Shown one piece after another: positions 8,176-17,778 of a stretch of 50,238 bases of DNA. This DNA comes from an uncultured bacterium (lineage in GTDB: Bacteria; Hydrogenedentota; Hydrogenedentia; Hydrogenedentales; Hydrogenedentaceae): positions 1-50,238 of the forward strand of contig CAKZKR010000091.1 in NCBI GenBank assembly GCA_937124615.1. Reading direction: 5' to 3'. The translations under genes and the position numbers were made by a program. The notes beneath the pieces were generated by a model. It was given only the letters and a program-made list of their open reading frames with translations. It searched no databases and was not told the origin of the DNA. The first letter of the stretch is position 1; the number at the start of each line of letters is the position of its first letter.

Positions 8176-8205
8176 TTGAATTTCTCATTATTTTTTTTAT
8201 ATGAT
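8176..8205 (+). promoter_or_regulatory. Possible sigma-70 promoter of the porin gene
   Basis: TTGAAT at 8176-8181 and TATGAT at 8200-8205 are separated by 18 nt, about 70 nt before the porin ATG. The surrounding sequence is very A+T rich, so a chance match is possible. Confidence 0.4.
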
Positions 8206-8274
8206 AAAAGTCTAAGTTGATAAAAGATTTTTACACAAACTTTCAATTTAACATTCATACGAAAGGGTACTTAC

Positions 8275-9837
8275 ATGAAAAAATCTCTTTGGATTGGGGG
8301 ATTATGTTGTTTTGTCTTATTTGTTGCAATAACTTCAGTATCAGTAGCGGAACTACAAAGTGTCTCTGTTGGTGGTGAACTAAGAATTAGAGGACGCTGG
8401 TATATAAATACTTTTGCCCCAAGAACAGAGAGAATACCACCTGCATTCATTCAAAAAAGGCCTGTTGGCGGGAATAGAATCTCTTCTATATTCAAATGGG
8501 ATGATGAAGGTTCAGACTGGTCAAGGTATGAGACCTCTGTACTTTTAAACTTTAAGGCTGATTTTACCGATAATGTATCTGCCTTTATAGAATTTTATGA
8601 TTGGCATATTTGGGGAGAAGATTTCCGTTCGAGAGATTATGTTACAGGAATAGATACAAGGGCAAATTCTAATGACGATGTGGAAATTGAACAAGCCTAT
8701 GTTGAAGTTCGGGAAATGTTTGGTGCTCCTTTGACATTGCGTGTAGGTCGGCAAGATTTAATTATGGGGAAAGGTTGGTTGGTAACAAATATGTTGACAC
8801 CTTCTCAGTATTCCTCTCATGATGCAGTTCGGCTAACCTACAAACAGGGAGATTGGACTGTAGATGCTTTTGCATCCAAACTCAATGATCGGTTCCAGAT
8901 TGAACAGGATGGGGATATAGATTTCTATGGTGTTTACGGAACATATGCAGGGTGGAAACCTTTAACTGTTTCTGCCTATTGGTATTTCTTAAGAGATGGG
9001 TTAAGTCCACATGACACTACCGGAAATCCTGTTATGGAATTTGCAGAGGATATCATTGGTAGGGATGATTATGGAGTTACAAAGTTGCATACCGTAGGCA
9101 TTCGTGCATTCGGGAAATCTTCTGGATTTGATTATGATTTAGAGTTGGCGTATCAATTTGGTGAGGCTGATTCTTTAGGGTCAACATTTAAACCTATAGG
9201 GATGATTTATGGCGATGATGATGCGAATTGGGGTGATTTGGGTGCTGAACTAACCATAGGTTATACCTTTGAAGATGTTAAATGGTCTCCCCGTATTTAT
9301 ACCTTAGGTGTGTTTTATCAGGGTGATGATAACCGTAGTATAAGTTTCTGGGATTGGCTAAATCCATTTTACGAGCCTGAAGCAAGCCATTCTTTCAATC
9401 GTCTTTTCTCGGATAAAAATTACCTGCCTACGGTCAATGATAACGGTTGGTTATCAAACTATTGGCAAGTCCAGTTAGGTTTTGAATTAAAACCCACCGA
9501 TAAAATTATATTGCATGTTCACGGTGCTTATGATGGAATTGTTTCACCTTTTGACCCTCCCAAAACATTTAAGGTGTTCGGTAGAAGATTCTATGCGGCA
9601 CCATTACTCAGTTTCTGGACAGATGAGGGAGAAGATGATATAGGTTGGGAAATCGCCGCATGGATTCGCTATAACTACTCTAAAGACTTATGGTTTTTAC
9701 TGTATGGAAATTATCTATTTGTTGGGGATGGATTAGCAGAAGGTGCCTACATTCAGGGCAATGGGACTGACTTCGCAGGTGGCTCTGATGACAATGATGC
9801 AGGATATATTTTCTGGATGACCGTCCTGAAATTTTAA
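8275..9837 (+). CDS. Alginate-export-family outer-membrane beta-barrel porin
   Basis: A 520-aa protein with a clear Sec signal peptide (MKKSLW..., cleavage likely near SVA/EL, residue 25). The mature part begins VSVGGELRIRGRWYINTF and continues with alternating amphipathic strands. It contains the segment EIEQAYVEVREMFGAPLTLRVGRQDLIMGKGWLVTNM, typical of the alginate-export (AlgE-like) barrel family. The chain ends in aromatic residues (IFWMTVLKF), as outer-membrane barrels do. GAAAGGG precedes the ATG. Relatives form diffusion channels for anionic polysaccharides or oligosaccharides; actual specificity is unknown. The gene appears monocistronic, with a weak hairpin after it. Its presence implies a Gram-negative envelope. 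Confidence 0.83.
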   Translation: MKKSLWIGGLCCFVLFVAITSVSVAELQSVSVGGELRIRGRWYINTFAPRTERIPPAFIQKRPVGGNRISSIFKWDDEGSDWSRYETSVLLNFKADFTDNVSAFIEFYDWHIWGEDFRSRDYVTGIDTRANSNDDVEIEQAYVEVREMFGAPLTLRVGRQDLIMGKGWLVTNMLTPSQYSSHDAVRLTYKQGDWTVDAFASKLNDRFQIEQDGDIDFYGVYGTYAGWKPLTVSAYWYFLRDGLSPHDTTGNPVMEFAEDIIGRDDYGVTKLHTVGIRAFGKSSGFDYDLELAYQFGEADSLGSTFKPIGMIYGDDDANWGDLGAELTIGYTFEDVKWSPRIYTLGVFYQGDDNRSISFWDWLNPFYEPEASHSFNRLFSDKNYLPTVNDNGWLSNYWQVQLGFELKPTDKIILHVHGAYDGIVSPFDPPKTFKVFGRRFYAAPLLSFWTDEGEDDIGWEIAAWIRYNYSKDLWFLLYGNYLFVGDGLAEGAYIQGNGTDFAGGSDDNDAGYIFWMTVLKF

Positions 9838-9861
9838 TGTTTTGTAATTAAAAATTTAAAG

Positions 9862-9908
9862 AAGGTAGGCCATATAAAAATATAAATAAGGTCTACCTTT
9901 CTTGTTTT
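9862..9908 (+). terminator. Probable terminator after the porin gene
   Basis: AAGGTAGGCC at 9862-9871 pairs with GGTCTACCTT at 9890-9899, with one G-T pair and an 18-nt A+T-rich loop, followed by TCTTGTTTT. The loop is long, so confidence is moderate. Confidence 0.55.
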
Positions 9909-9986
9909 AAATTTAAACAATAATCTTATAAAAGTCTTTTTTTGAAACAAGATAAAAGTTTTTTATCCCTAATAACTTGATTTTTC

Positions 9987-10004
9987 TTGGCATATTAATT
10001 GCTA
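9987..10004 (+). promoter_or_regulatory. Sigma-54-like (-24/-12) promoter candidate upstream of clpB
   Basis: TTGGCATATTAATTGCTA matches the sigma-54 pattern TGGCAC-N5-TTGCW in both conserved blocks, with the required spacing between GG and GC; only the last base of TGGCAC differs. Transcription would start near 10014, about 40 nt before the clpB ATG. No CIRCE element or sigma-32-type promoter was seen in the gap. Confidence 0.45.
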
Positions 10005-10055
10005 ATTATAGAATTGATAATCTAAATAAATAAAGAAGAAAGGAAGGAACCAACG

Positions 10056-12659
10056 ATGAGGTTTGATAGATTGACAATACCCTTGCAGGATGCTTTATCG
10101 GAAGCCCTTGATTGGGCAACCAATAAAGGACATCCTGAAATTACATCATTACATTTATTGGCATCATTAATTAAGAAAGATACTTCCGCCGTTGTTCCAA
10201 TATTGCAAAGATTAGGTGTCGCAAAAGGACAAATACAATCACATTTAGAAAAAGAAATGGATAAACTTCCACGGGTTTCTTCAGGTCTTCACAATCCAAA
10301 TCTATCTTATGAACTACAACAAGTTTTAGAAACCTCGTGGAATTTTGCACAAACATTAAAAGATCAATATCTGAGTTCTGAACATGCCCTTTTAGGGATG
10401 ATCCGAGAGAAAACAAATCTTGCAGGAAAAATTCTAAAGAGTTTAGGTATTAGTGAAACCTCATTTTTGTCGGCACTAAAAGAAGTTCGAGGAAATCAAC
10501 GCGTAGACGACCCTAATGCCGAATCTACTTACGATGCACTGGAACGATTTAGTAGAGATTTAACACAGTTAGCCCGGTTGGGGAAATTGGACCCGGTCAT
10601 CGGAAGGGATGAAGAGATACGAAGAGTAATTCAGGTTTTATCCCGGAGGACGAAAAATAATCCTGTGTTAATTGGTGAACCCGGAGTTGGGAAAACCGCG
10701 ATTGTTGAAGGATTAGCCCAAAGAATTATTTCAGGGGATGTCCCTGAAACTTTAAAAAATAAGCGTATACATGCTCTGGACCTCTCTGCAATAATTGCTG
10801 GTAGTAAATTTAGAGGGGAATTTGAGGAACGCTTAAAATCTTTGCTTTCCACAATTCAAGAATCGGAAGGAAATACTATCTTGTTTATTGATGAGATGCA
10901 TACTCTAATTGGAGCAGGTTCCGCGGAAGGGGCTATGGATGCCTCTAACATGTTAAAACCTGCCTTAGCGAGAGGCGAACTCCACTGTATAGGAGCAACG
11001 ACCCTTGATGAATATCGAAAACATGTAGAAAAAGACCCTGCATTGGAACGGAGATTTCAGCCCATTTTGGTTGACGAACCTAATGTTGAAAATACTATTG
11101 CTATCTTACGCGGTTTGAAAGAAAAATATGAAGTTCATCATGGCGTTCGTATTCGTGATGATGCAATTGTTGCTTCCGCTTATTTAAGCCATCGATATAT
11201 TACAGACCGATTTCTACCTGATAAAGCGATTGATTTGATAGATGAGGCAGCGTCACGACTTCGTATAGAAATCGACAGTATGCCTTATGATATTGATATT
11301 TTAGATAGGAAAATTCGGCAATTGGAAATAGAACATCTTGCATTAAAGAAAGAAACGGAGAGATCAGGTATAGAGCGGAGAGAAGAAATAGAAAAAGAGA
11401 TCGCAGAACTTCGAGAAGACTTGAATGCAAAGAAAGCAAAATGGCAGAACGAACGAGCCGTAATAAACCAAATTAGAGAAATTAACGCGAAAATAGAGGA
11501 ATCTAAAAGACAAGCGGAAATTGCTCAACGCCAAGGGGATTTAGGAAAAGCCTCTGAAATTCTTTATGGGGAATTAAATCAGTTAAGGAATGATTTAGAA
11601 CTAAAGAAAAAAGAATTGGAAGAGATACAAAAGAAGGGTAGTTTTTTAAGTGAAGAAGTTACAGATGAACATGTGTCTAAAATAGTTTCGAGTTGGACAG
11701 GTATTCCCGTAGACCGCCTATTAGAAGGAGAAATGCAACGATTGATATATATGGAAGAACGACTTTCTCGTAGAGTAATAGGGCAAAAAGAAGGTATTCG
11801 TGCTGTTTCCGATGCTGTTCGAAGAGCACGGTCAGGTTTGAATGACCCTAATCGACCTATTGGTTCTTTTATTTTTTTAGGACCTACTGGGGTAGGAAAA
11901 ACAGAATTAGCCCGGGCTTTGGCAGAACTTTTATTTGACCATGAGCAGGCTATGATTAGAATCGATATGTCTGAATATATGGAGAAACACTCAGTTGCTC
12001 GCCTTATTGGTGCTCCGCCGGGGTATATAGGCTATGAGGAAGGTGGACAACTTACAGAAGCAGTAAGAAGAAAGCCTTATAGTGTTGTTCTCCTGGATGA
12101 AATTGAAAAGGCTCATCCTGAAGTGTTTAATATTCTATTGCAATTACTGGACGACGGACGATTGACCGATGGTAAAGGCAGAACAGTAGATTTTCGTAAC
12201 GCCATTGTTATTATGACTTCAAACATTGGTAGTGAAGTATTCCAAAAAACAAATTTAACTTATGAACAACAGGTGGAATATGTAACAAATATTCTTCATC
12301 GTTATTTTCGTCCCGAATTTTTGAACCGTGTTGACGATATTATCCTATTTCAGCCTTTAAATAAGAAAGAAATACGACAAATAGTAGATTTACAATTAAA
12401 TCAAGTTATAAATAGATTGTCTGAGAGGAAGATTAAACTTTCTATAAGCGATAAGGCTAAGAATCTTCTTGCTGAAGAAGGATATGACCCTGTTTTTGGG
12501 GCAAGACCATTAAAACGCTTAATTCAGCGGAAAATTGTTGACGCTTTAGCGATGCAAATCCTTTCAAAGGGAGTGGGAGAAGGAAATTGTGTTCAAATTG
12601 ATACCGATAATAAAAATAAAATTACTTTTATGATTGACACTATAGAAAAGGTAAGTTAA
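10056..12659 (+). CDS. clpB: ClpB, ATP-dependent protein disaggregase
   Basis: An 867-aa Hsp100 chaperone that extracts and unfolds aggregated proteins together with DnaK. The N-domain (1-145) is followed by NBD1 with Walker A GEPGVGKT (207-214) and Walker B ILFIDE (about 275-280). The coiled-coil middle domain (about 405-530) that separates ClpB from ClpA and ClpX is present. NBD2 has Walker A GPTGVGKT (609-616), the pore segment GYIGYEEGG (656-664) and Walker B VVLLDE (677-682). Length and order are those of full ClpB. AAGGAAGGA precedes the ATG. The gene is alone on its strand and converges with the YfhO-like gene only 22 nt downstream. Confidence 0.97.
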   Translation: MRFDRLTIPLQDALSEALDWATNKGHPEITSLHLLASLIKKDTSAVVPILQRLGVAKGQIQSHLEKEMDKLPRVSSGLHNPNLSYELQQVLETSWNFAQTLKDQYLSSEHALLGMIREKTNLAGKILKSLGISETSFLSALKEVRGNQRVDDPNAESTYDALERFSRDLTQLARLGKLDPVIGRDEEIRRVIQVLSRRTKNNPVLIGEPGVGKTAIVEGLAQRIISGDVPETLKNKRIHALDLSAIIAGSKFRGEFEERLKSLLSTIQESEGNTILFIDEMHTLIGAGSAEGAMDASNMLKPALARGELHCIGATTLDEYRKHVEKDPALERRFQPILVDEPNVENTIAILRGLKEKYEVHHGVRIRDDAIVASAYLSHRYITDRFLPDKAIDLIDEAASRLRIEIDSMPYDIDILDRKIRQLEIEHLALKKETERSGIERREEIEKEIAELREDLNAKKAKWQNERAVINQIREINAKIEESKRQAEIAQRQGDLGKASEILYGELNQLRNDLELKKKELEEIQKKGSFLSEEVTDEHVSKIVSSWTGIPVDRLLEGEMQRLIYMEERLSRRVIGQKEGIRAVSDAVRRARSGLNDPNRPIGSFIFLGPTGVGKTELARALAELLFDHEQAMIRIDMSEYMEKHSVARLIGAPPGYIGYEEGGQLTEAVRRKPYSVVLLDEIEKAHPEVFNILLQLLDDGRLTDGKGRTVDFRNAIVIMTSNIGSEVFQKTNLTYEQQVEYVTNILHRYFRPEFLNRVDDIILFQPLNKKEIRQIVDLQLNQVINRLSERKIKLSISDKAKNLLAEEGYDPVFGARPLKRLIQRKIVDALAMQILSKGVGEGNCVQIDTDNKNKITFMIDTIEKVS

Positions 12660-12681
12660 ATATAAGTATTATTTTTACAAG

Positions 12682-14943
12682 TTATCTTGAAAAACGAAAA
12701 GAAAATCTAATAATGATAAGGAATAAAATAAAAGTAATGATACTTATTGTTCCCCCCCACCAAAGTCCTTTACATTGATACTCAAAATCAATTTGGTGGT
12801 CTCCTTCACTAAGTTCAACTCCACGAAATGCAATGTTGACAGGGATAATATCTTTTGGAACACTATCAACACTAACAGACCATCCCGGATAATAAGTATC
12901 TGCTAATACCAGTATTCCAGGTTTTGTTTTTTCTATCTTTATACGAACATGAGTGGAAGAAATATCTTCAATTGTTCCCGGAAGTTCGGCGATTGGGGCT
13001 GTCTCAGGAATAGGTGCATTTTCTACTAAATGAGGAAGAGCAGAAGATAACAAATCAGAATTTATTTTCTCAGTAGTTTTTCCATTATAAATCACAAATG
13101 CACGAGGTGCAATTTTGTCTGATTTAAATACACCCATTCCCGATGAAAACAAATCTATTAACTTTATTTCTGGTCGTATTCTATAAAATGGATTATGTAC
13201 ATCTTTATCTTCAGAAGGTATAAAAAGGAAACAGGAAGTACCCGCTCTAAACCACAATTTTGGGTCTTCCAATGCACGATCCATGAAAAGAGAATATCGT
13301 TCAGTACATTTTTCTTCAGGAATTACCATTATATTTAGTCCTGATGTAGAAAAGATCGATTTCTTCAAATATTCCGGTCCTGTGAAACGTGTCCCATGTT
13401 CTTTTAATTTATGGATAATTGGTTCATTAATTTTCAATAAATCTATAGATGTAGAAGTCCTGTAAGGACGATACATAATCCCAATAAATAGTAAAAGGAT
13501 AATGGTTATAATATATCCAGAGTTACGCCGTGATGGTGAGAAAAGACTTATAAGTAAATAGAAAAATATTAAGAGTAAAAATGATAATGCTATCCAGAAC
13601 TCTTTCCAAAAAATTTCTGTTCCTATAATATCTACCTTTTTTCCAACAAGGGTTAATATGAATAATAGGAGCCAAAATGATGGAGCGAAAAATAATAATT
13701 TTTTTATACAAGTACGACATTCATCCGGAGAAAATAAGTTCCAATAATCAATGGCCACACCAATTAAAAAACCTGTAGAAAGTATCAAGAGCCAGCCAAA
13801 ATGAATTAAAGATAGATTATTGATGTAAGGCAATTGTATTTTCAAACACGCAAATACATAAAAGATGACAAAAAGTAACAAACTTGTAATAAAAAATGCC
13901 TCGATTTTATTAAGTATTTCTATTTTCATAAGAGAACGAGCACTTAGCCATAAGGGGAGTAGAAGAATGCAAAAAATTCCGGGTGAGCATAATAAAATAA
14001 GTGAAATGAGATGAGAATTCTCTGATGAAATTGCTGCGGGAAAGAAGAAACCTAACAAATCTTTATAACTTAATAAAGATTCCAATGGTATGGATGAGAT
14101 TGTTGCTTTGTGATTATTCCATTCGATATATGGAATTATCTGAAAGGCGATAAGTCCATATGCCGTTAACCATGCTACAATAATGAATAATAGGGGGATA
14201 TAAGAAGCATTCTTTTCCGGTTTAGCAAAGAAACAGACAATGGTAAAATAAAAAATAGTAAAAATAAATACGGAGATTATTGTTTCAATACTACCACCTA
14301 ATGACATTACAGCGGTAATTATACATAACAATATCCAAAAATGGAACGAACGATATAAAATAAGATTGATTAGACAGAAATACAGAGGGAACCACACTAT
14401 AACATCGGTTATTGGATGAATAGGAATAAAAAATAGAGGCCCGGTTACCTGAAATAATACCGCAATAAATAACCCAATAGAAGGCATTAGACCAAGAGAA
14501 ATCGCAAGTATATATGCCCCAATTCCCGCTATAATCATTTTTGTCCATATACTTATATAAATTGATTGCCAGAGAGGTAGAAAGTAAAAAGGGATACTAA
14601 AAAGAGAAAAAGGTCTGGAATTCCATCTTGCAAGAAAGGGAATGCCTCCCCCTGAAGTATTATCCCATAACAACGAAGAAAAGTTATTTACTTCCAACAT
14701 GTACAAATAGTCCGATAGATAGATGGAACCATCTGTGATTACATCAGCACTGTTGTTCCCTTTATTTATTGATTTCCCTTCCACCCATAAAGGACTATTG
14801 TACAAAGATGTATAATTGCCGGGTATTTGATTTAATGAGAAATCAATTACCAGAATTGCCAGTGGAAACAATAATAGAAAGAGACACACAGAGTAATGGT
14901 CTCTTTTAAAGTTTTTTATTGAATTATCACTCATGTTTGTCAT
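12682..14943 (-). CDS. YfhO-like polytopic membrane protein
   Basis: About 753 aa from ATG 14943; an in-frame TTG at 14979 would add 12 residues and ATG 14934 is also possible, and none has a good ribosome site. A dozen or so hydrophobic segments occupy the first two thirds. The C-terminal soluble part ends LADTYYPGWSVSVDSVPKDIIPVNIAFRGVEL (given here only as a landmark spanning about the last 100 residues), then a last membrane helix. The YPGW, 'N-x-x-FRGV' and 'G-H-x-x-x-F-x-Y' pattern is that of the YfhO family, GT-C-like membrane proteins linked to lipid-carrier sugar modification. It follows the E3 gene by about 65 nt on the same strand and may be the last gene of that operon, although its function does not fit the enzymes before it. 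Confidence 0.7.
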   Translation of the reverse strand: MTNMSDNSIKNFKRDHYSVCLFLLLFPLAILVIDFSLNQIPGNYTSLYNSPLWVEGKSINKGNNSADVITDGSIYLSDYLYMLEVNNFSSLLWDNTSGGGIPFLARWNSRPFSLFSIPFYFLPLWQSIYISIWTKMIIAGIGAYILAISLGLMPSIGLFIAVLFQVTGPLFFIPIHPITDVIVWFPLYFCLINLILYRSFHFWILLCIITAVMSLGGSIETIISVFIFTIFYFTIVCFFAKPEKNASYIPLLFIIVAWLTAYGLIAFQIIPYIEWNNHKATISSIPLESLLSYKDLLGFFFPAAISSENSHLISLILLCSPGIFCILLLPLWLSARSLMKIEILNKIEAFFITSLLLFVIFYVFACLKIQLPYINNLSLIHFGWLLILSTGFLIGVAIDYWNLFSPDECRTCIKKLLFFAPSFWLLLFILTLVGKKVDIIGTEIFWKEFWIALSFLLLIFFYLLISLFSPSRRNSGYIITIILLLFIGIMYRPYRTSTSIDLLKINEPIIHKLKEHGTRFTGPEYLKKSIFSTSGLNIMVIPEEKCTERYSLFMDRALEDPKLWFRAGTSCFLFIPSEDKDVHNPFYRIRPEIKLIDLFSSGMGVFKSDKIAPRAFVIYNGKTTEKINSDLLSSALPHLVENAPIPETAPIAELPGTIEDISSTHVRIKIEKTKPGILVLADTYYPGWSVSVDSVPKDIIPVNIAFRGVELSEGDHQIDFEYQCKGLWWGGTISIITFILFLIIIRFSFRFSR

Positions 14944-15007
14944 GTAGTCATTATAATGGATTTTTATTATCAACCCCAACAGACAAAACTTATGTGTTAG
15001 ATTTTTC

Positions 15008-16396
15008 TTACTTCTTTGCCGGACTGTGAATACTCATCCCAAAGTAGTCTTCGCATGCTTCCATTAATACTTCTGATAAGGTTGGATGAGTAAATATAGT
15101 ATCTGCCAGTTCTTCAACAGTGCTTTCCAACTTCATAGCGACACTTGCAGTAGCAATTATTTCACCCGCTTCAGGTCCCAAAATATGAACACCTAAAACC
15201 TCATCTGTTTGAGAATCGGCAACAACCTTTATCATCCCTTCTGCTTCACCTATTGTATGTGCTCGACCGTTGGCAGAGAATGAGAATTTCCCTGTTTTTA
15301 CAGGGTATCCTTGTTCTTTTGCCCTTTGTTCTGTTAAACCGACACTTGCCAATTCTGGGGATGTAAATGTGCAGGAAGGAAGAATACGGTAATTCATTCG
15401 TTTATTACCGCCGGTAGCGTTTGTGCTTGCCACAATACCTTCGTTAGAGGCTCCGTGTGCTAACCATGTGCGGTCAATCACATCACCGATAGCGTATACT
15501 CCAGGAACTCCCGTCTCCATTTTTTCATTTACCACAATACCCCCTTTGTTATTAATTCTAAGTGCACTGCGAAGAGGAGACTGTATACAATCTGAATTAC
15601 AGCGCATTCCTACACATACAAGCACCATATCGACTGCTATATTTGTGTCTTTGGATCCTTCTAATGAAAGAATAACTTCATGATCTCCTAATTTTGCTTC
15701 TTTTAATTTATTACCTGTATAAGTATATATACCTTCTTTTTTAAAAATAGATTCGAGCCTTTTTGCAAGTTCTTCATCTTCTTTTGGAAGAATGTTCGGC
15801 AACATTTCTATGAGATGAACTTCTGCCCCGAAACTGTTCCATATACATGAAAATTCACATCCAATAGCCCCTGCTCCAATAATACCTATTCTTTTAGGTA
15901 TCTCTGTTAATTCCAAAGCCTGTGAACTATCAATAATCCGCTTTTTATCAAAAGGCAAAATAGGTAATTCAATAGGTCTACCTCCTGTAGCAATAATTAG
16001 ATTTTTGGTTGTAATTTTTTTTCCATCAACAATAACTTCGTTCGGTTGTTGAATAAATGCTTCCCCCTTAATCCACTCAATACCATAGGATTTAAAGAGC
16101 CGTTCTATCCCTCCTGTGTTCAGAGAAATAACTTTATTTTTCCTCTGCTTTAATTTGTTCAGGTCTAATTGAACATTATCGATGTGAATACCCAGTTCAT
16201 CCGACTTTTTCAATTTACGAAGTAATCCGGTAGTATTTATTAAGGTTTTTGTTGGGATACAACCGATATTTAGGCATACTCCTCCTAAATATTTTTTTTC
16301 AATCACCGCTGTTTTAGCACCTCTTTGTGCGGAACGGATTGCGGAAACATATCCTCCAGGACCTGCACCTATTACAATAACATCATAATCGGCCAT
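15008..16396 (-). CDS. lpdA: Dihydrolipoyl dehydrogenase (E3)
   Basis: A 462-aa flavoprotein that reoxidises the dihydrolipoyl groups of 2-oxoacid dehydrogenase complexes with NAD+. It shows the N-terminal FAD motif VIGAGPGGYVSA, the redox disulfide in GGVCLNIGCIPTK (Cys41 and Cys46), the NAD motif GIIGAGAIGCEF, the second FAD motif VYAIGDV, and the C-terminal HPTLSE with catalytic His437 and Glu442. Length and motif spacing are standard. It follows the E2 gene by 28 nt, with GGAGA before the start, so the two are surely co-transcribed. No E1 gene is adjacent. Confidence 0.96.
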   Translation of the reverse strand: MADYDVIVIGAGPGGYVSAIRSAQRGAKTAVIEKKYLGGVCLNIGCIPTKTLINTTGLLRKLKKSDELGIHIDNVQLDLNKLKQRKNKVISLNTGGIERLFKSYGIEWIKGEAFIQQPNEVIVDGKKITTKNLIIATGGRPIELPILPFDKKRIIDSSQALELTEIPKRIGIIGAGAIGCEFSCIWNSFGAEVHLIEMLPNILPKEDEELAKRLESIFKKEGIYTYTGNKLKEAKLGDHEVILSLEGSKDTNIAVDMVLVCVGMRCNSDCIQSPLRSALRINNKGGIVVNEKMETGVPGVYAIGDVIDRTWLAHGASNEGIVASTNATGGNKRMNYRILPSCTFTSPELASVGLTEQRAKEQGYPVKTGKFSFSANGRAHTIGEAEGMIKVVADSQTDEVLGVHILGPEAGEIIATASVAMKLESTVEELADTIFTHPTLSEVLMEACEDYFGMSIHSPAKK

Positions 16397-16424
16397 TATT
16401 GAATCTCCTATTGTTCAGATTTGA

Positions 16425-17756
16425 TTACATAAAATCTGCTGTTTCTAAAATCTCACGGAATCTACCCATAAATTGTCCGCCTAATGCTCCATCTATAACA
16501 CGGTGGTCACAAGACATCGTTACTTTCATTATGGGGCGGATAAATATACCACCATCAACAACTACAGGGCGGTCTTTAATCTGTCCTACTGCCAGAATGG
16601 CACTATCCGGTTGGTTAATAATTGCAGTAAAATGGTCGACTCCATAAGGACCTAAATTAGATACTGTAAATGTGTTTCCCGTATAGTCGTCGGGTAATAA
16701 TTTATTATTCTGGGCCTTTGTGATAAGTTCTTTAGCTGTTTTGGCAAGTCCTTCTAAAGACAATTCCTGGGCCTTTTTGATTACGGGAACAATCAAACCT
16801 TGAGGTAAAGCCACAGCAACGCCTAAATTAATATCGGGCATTTGTATAATACAGTCACCTCCCCACTGAACATTAACGGAAGGAAACTCACGAAGTGTTC
16901 TTACAGTAGCATAAAGAACAATATCATTAAATGATACCTTAAACGGCAATTTCCCCCGCAATATTTTAGCATTGGTCATATCGATTTCAACGGTTATATA
17001 GTAATGGGGCGCAACATGCATGCTTTGCCCCATCCGTTCTGCAATAATCTTTCGCATAGGAGTGAGAGGTATTTTTTGTGTTATCCCTGATAATAGTGGA
17101 ATAGGTTCCTCTTGAGGTGTCGATTTTGCTTTTTCTACATCTTCTTTTGTGATTTTTCCATGAATTCCTGTTCCTATAATACTTTGTAAATTTATTCCTT
17201 CCTGTTCTGCTAATTTCCTTGCAACCGGTGTTACTTTAACCTGTGATTGAATAGCATTTTCTACATCTGAAGACATAATTCTTCCTCCAACTCCAGAACC
17301 TTGCATATTCTGTAGTGGAATGTTATGAATCTCCGCTATTTTCTTAGCCCTAGGTGAGGCAATAATCTCTCCAGATTCTTCAATAGACTGAATTGCTGGA
17401 CTTGTGTCAGAAGATATAATCCCGAATTTCTCTTTTTCCGTTTTGTATTTCTCTTCCCGTTCGGATTTTTGTATAGTTCCTGATGTTATCCCCTGATTAT
17501 ATTTTTCGGGAACTGTCTCATTTTTATCCCCTATAAGTGCTACTATCGTTAGCACAGGGATTTCTATACCGGCGTCGACTAATATTTTCAAAAGGGTTCC
17601 ACTCACCGGGGATTCAAATTCAATTTCCGCCTTATCCGTTTGGACGGTGAATAAAGGTTCCCCCTCTTTAACCTCATCACCTTCTTGTTTTAACCATTGG
17701 ACAATCAGGGCTTCTTCAACAGTCTGTCCTAACTTGGGCATTTTTACTTCAAACAT
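16425..17756 (-). CDS. pdhC: Dihydrolipoamide acyltransferase (E2) of a 2-oxoacid dehydrogenase complex
   Basis: A 443-aa E2 core protein. One N-terminal lipoyl domain (1-77) carries the lipoyl lysine in QTDKAE (Lys42). Two consecutive peripheral-subunit-binding domains follow, at about 132-168 and 174-209, where many E2s have one. The catalytic domain (about 228-443) ends with the active-site motif HRVIDG (His418, Asp422). The overall sequence is closest in style to pyruvate dehydrogenase E2, but acetyl versus branched-chain or acetoin specificity cannot be settled without E1. The gene lies between the mannitol-dehydrogenase-like gene (22 nt upstream) and lpdA (28 nt downstream). Confidence 0.92.
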   Translation of the reverse strand: MFEVKMPKLGQTVEEALIVQWLKQEGDEVKEGEPLFTVQTDKAEIEFESPVSGTLLKILVDAGIEIPVLTIVALIGDKNETVPEKYNQGITSGTIQKSEREEKYKTEKEKFGIISSDTSPAIQSIEESGEIIASPRAKKIAEIHNIPLQNMQGSGVGGRIMSSDVENAIQSQVKVTPVARKLAEQEGINLQSIIGTGIHGKITKEDVEKAKSTPQEEPIPLLSGITQKIPLTPMRKIIAERMGQSMHVAPHYYITVEIDMTNAKILRGKLPFKVSFNDIVLYATVRTLREFPSVNVQWGGDCIIQMPDINLGVAVALPQGLIVPVIKKAQELSLEGLAKTAKELITKAQNNKLLPDDYTGNTFTVSNLGPYGVDHFTAIINQPDSAILAVGQIKDRPVVVDGGIFIRPIMKVTMSCDHRVIDGALGGQFMGRFREILETADFM

Positions 17757-17778
17757 GATTTCATCCTTCTGTTATATT

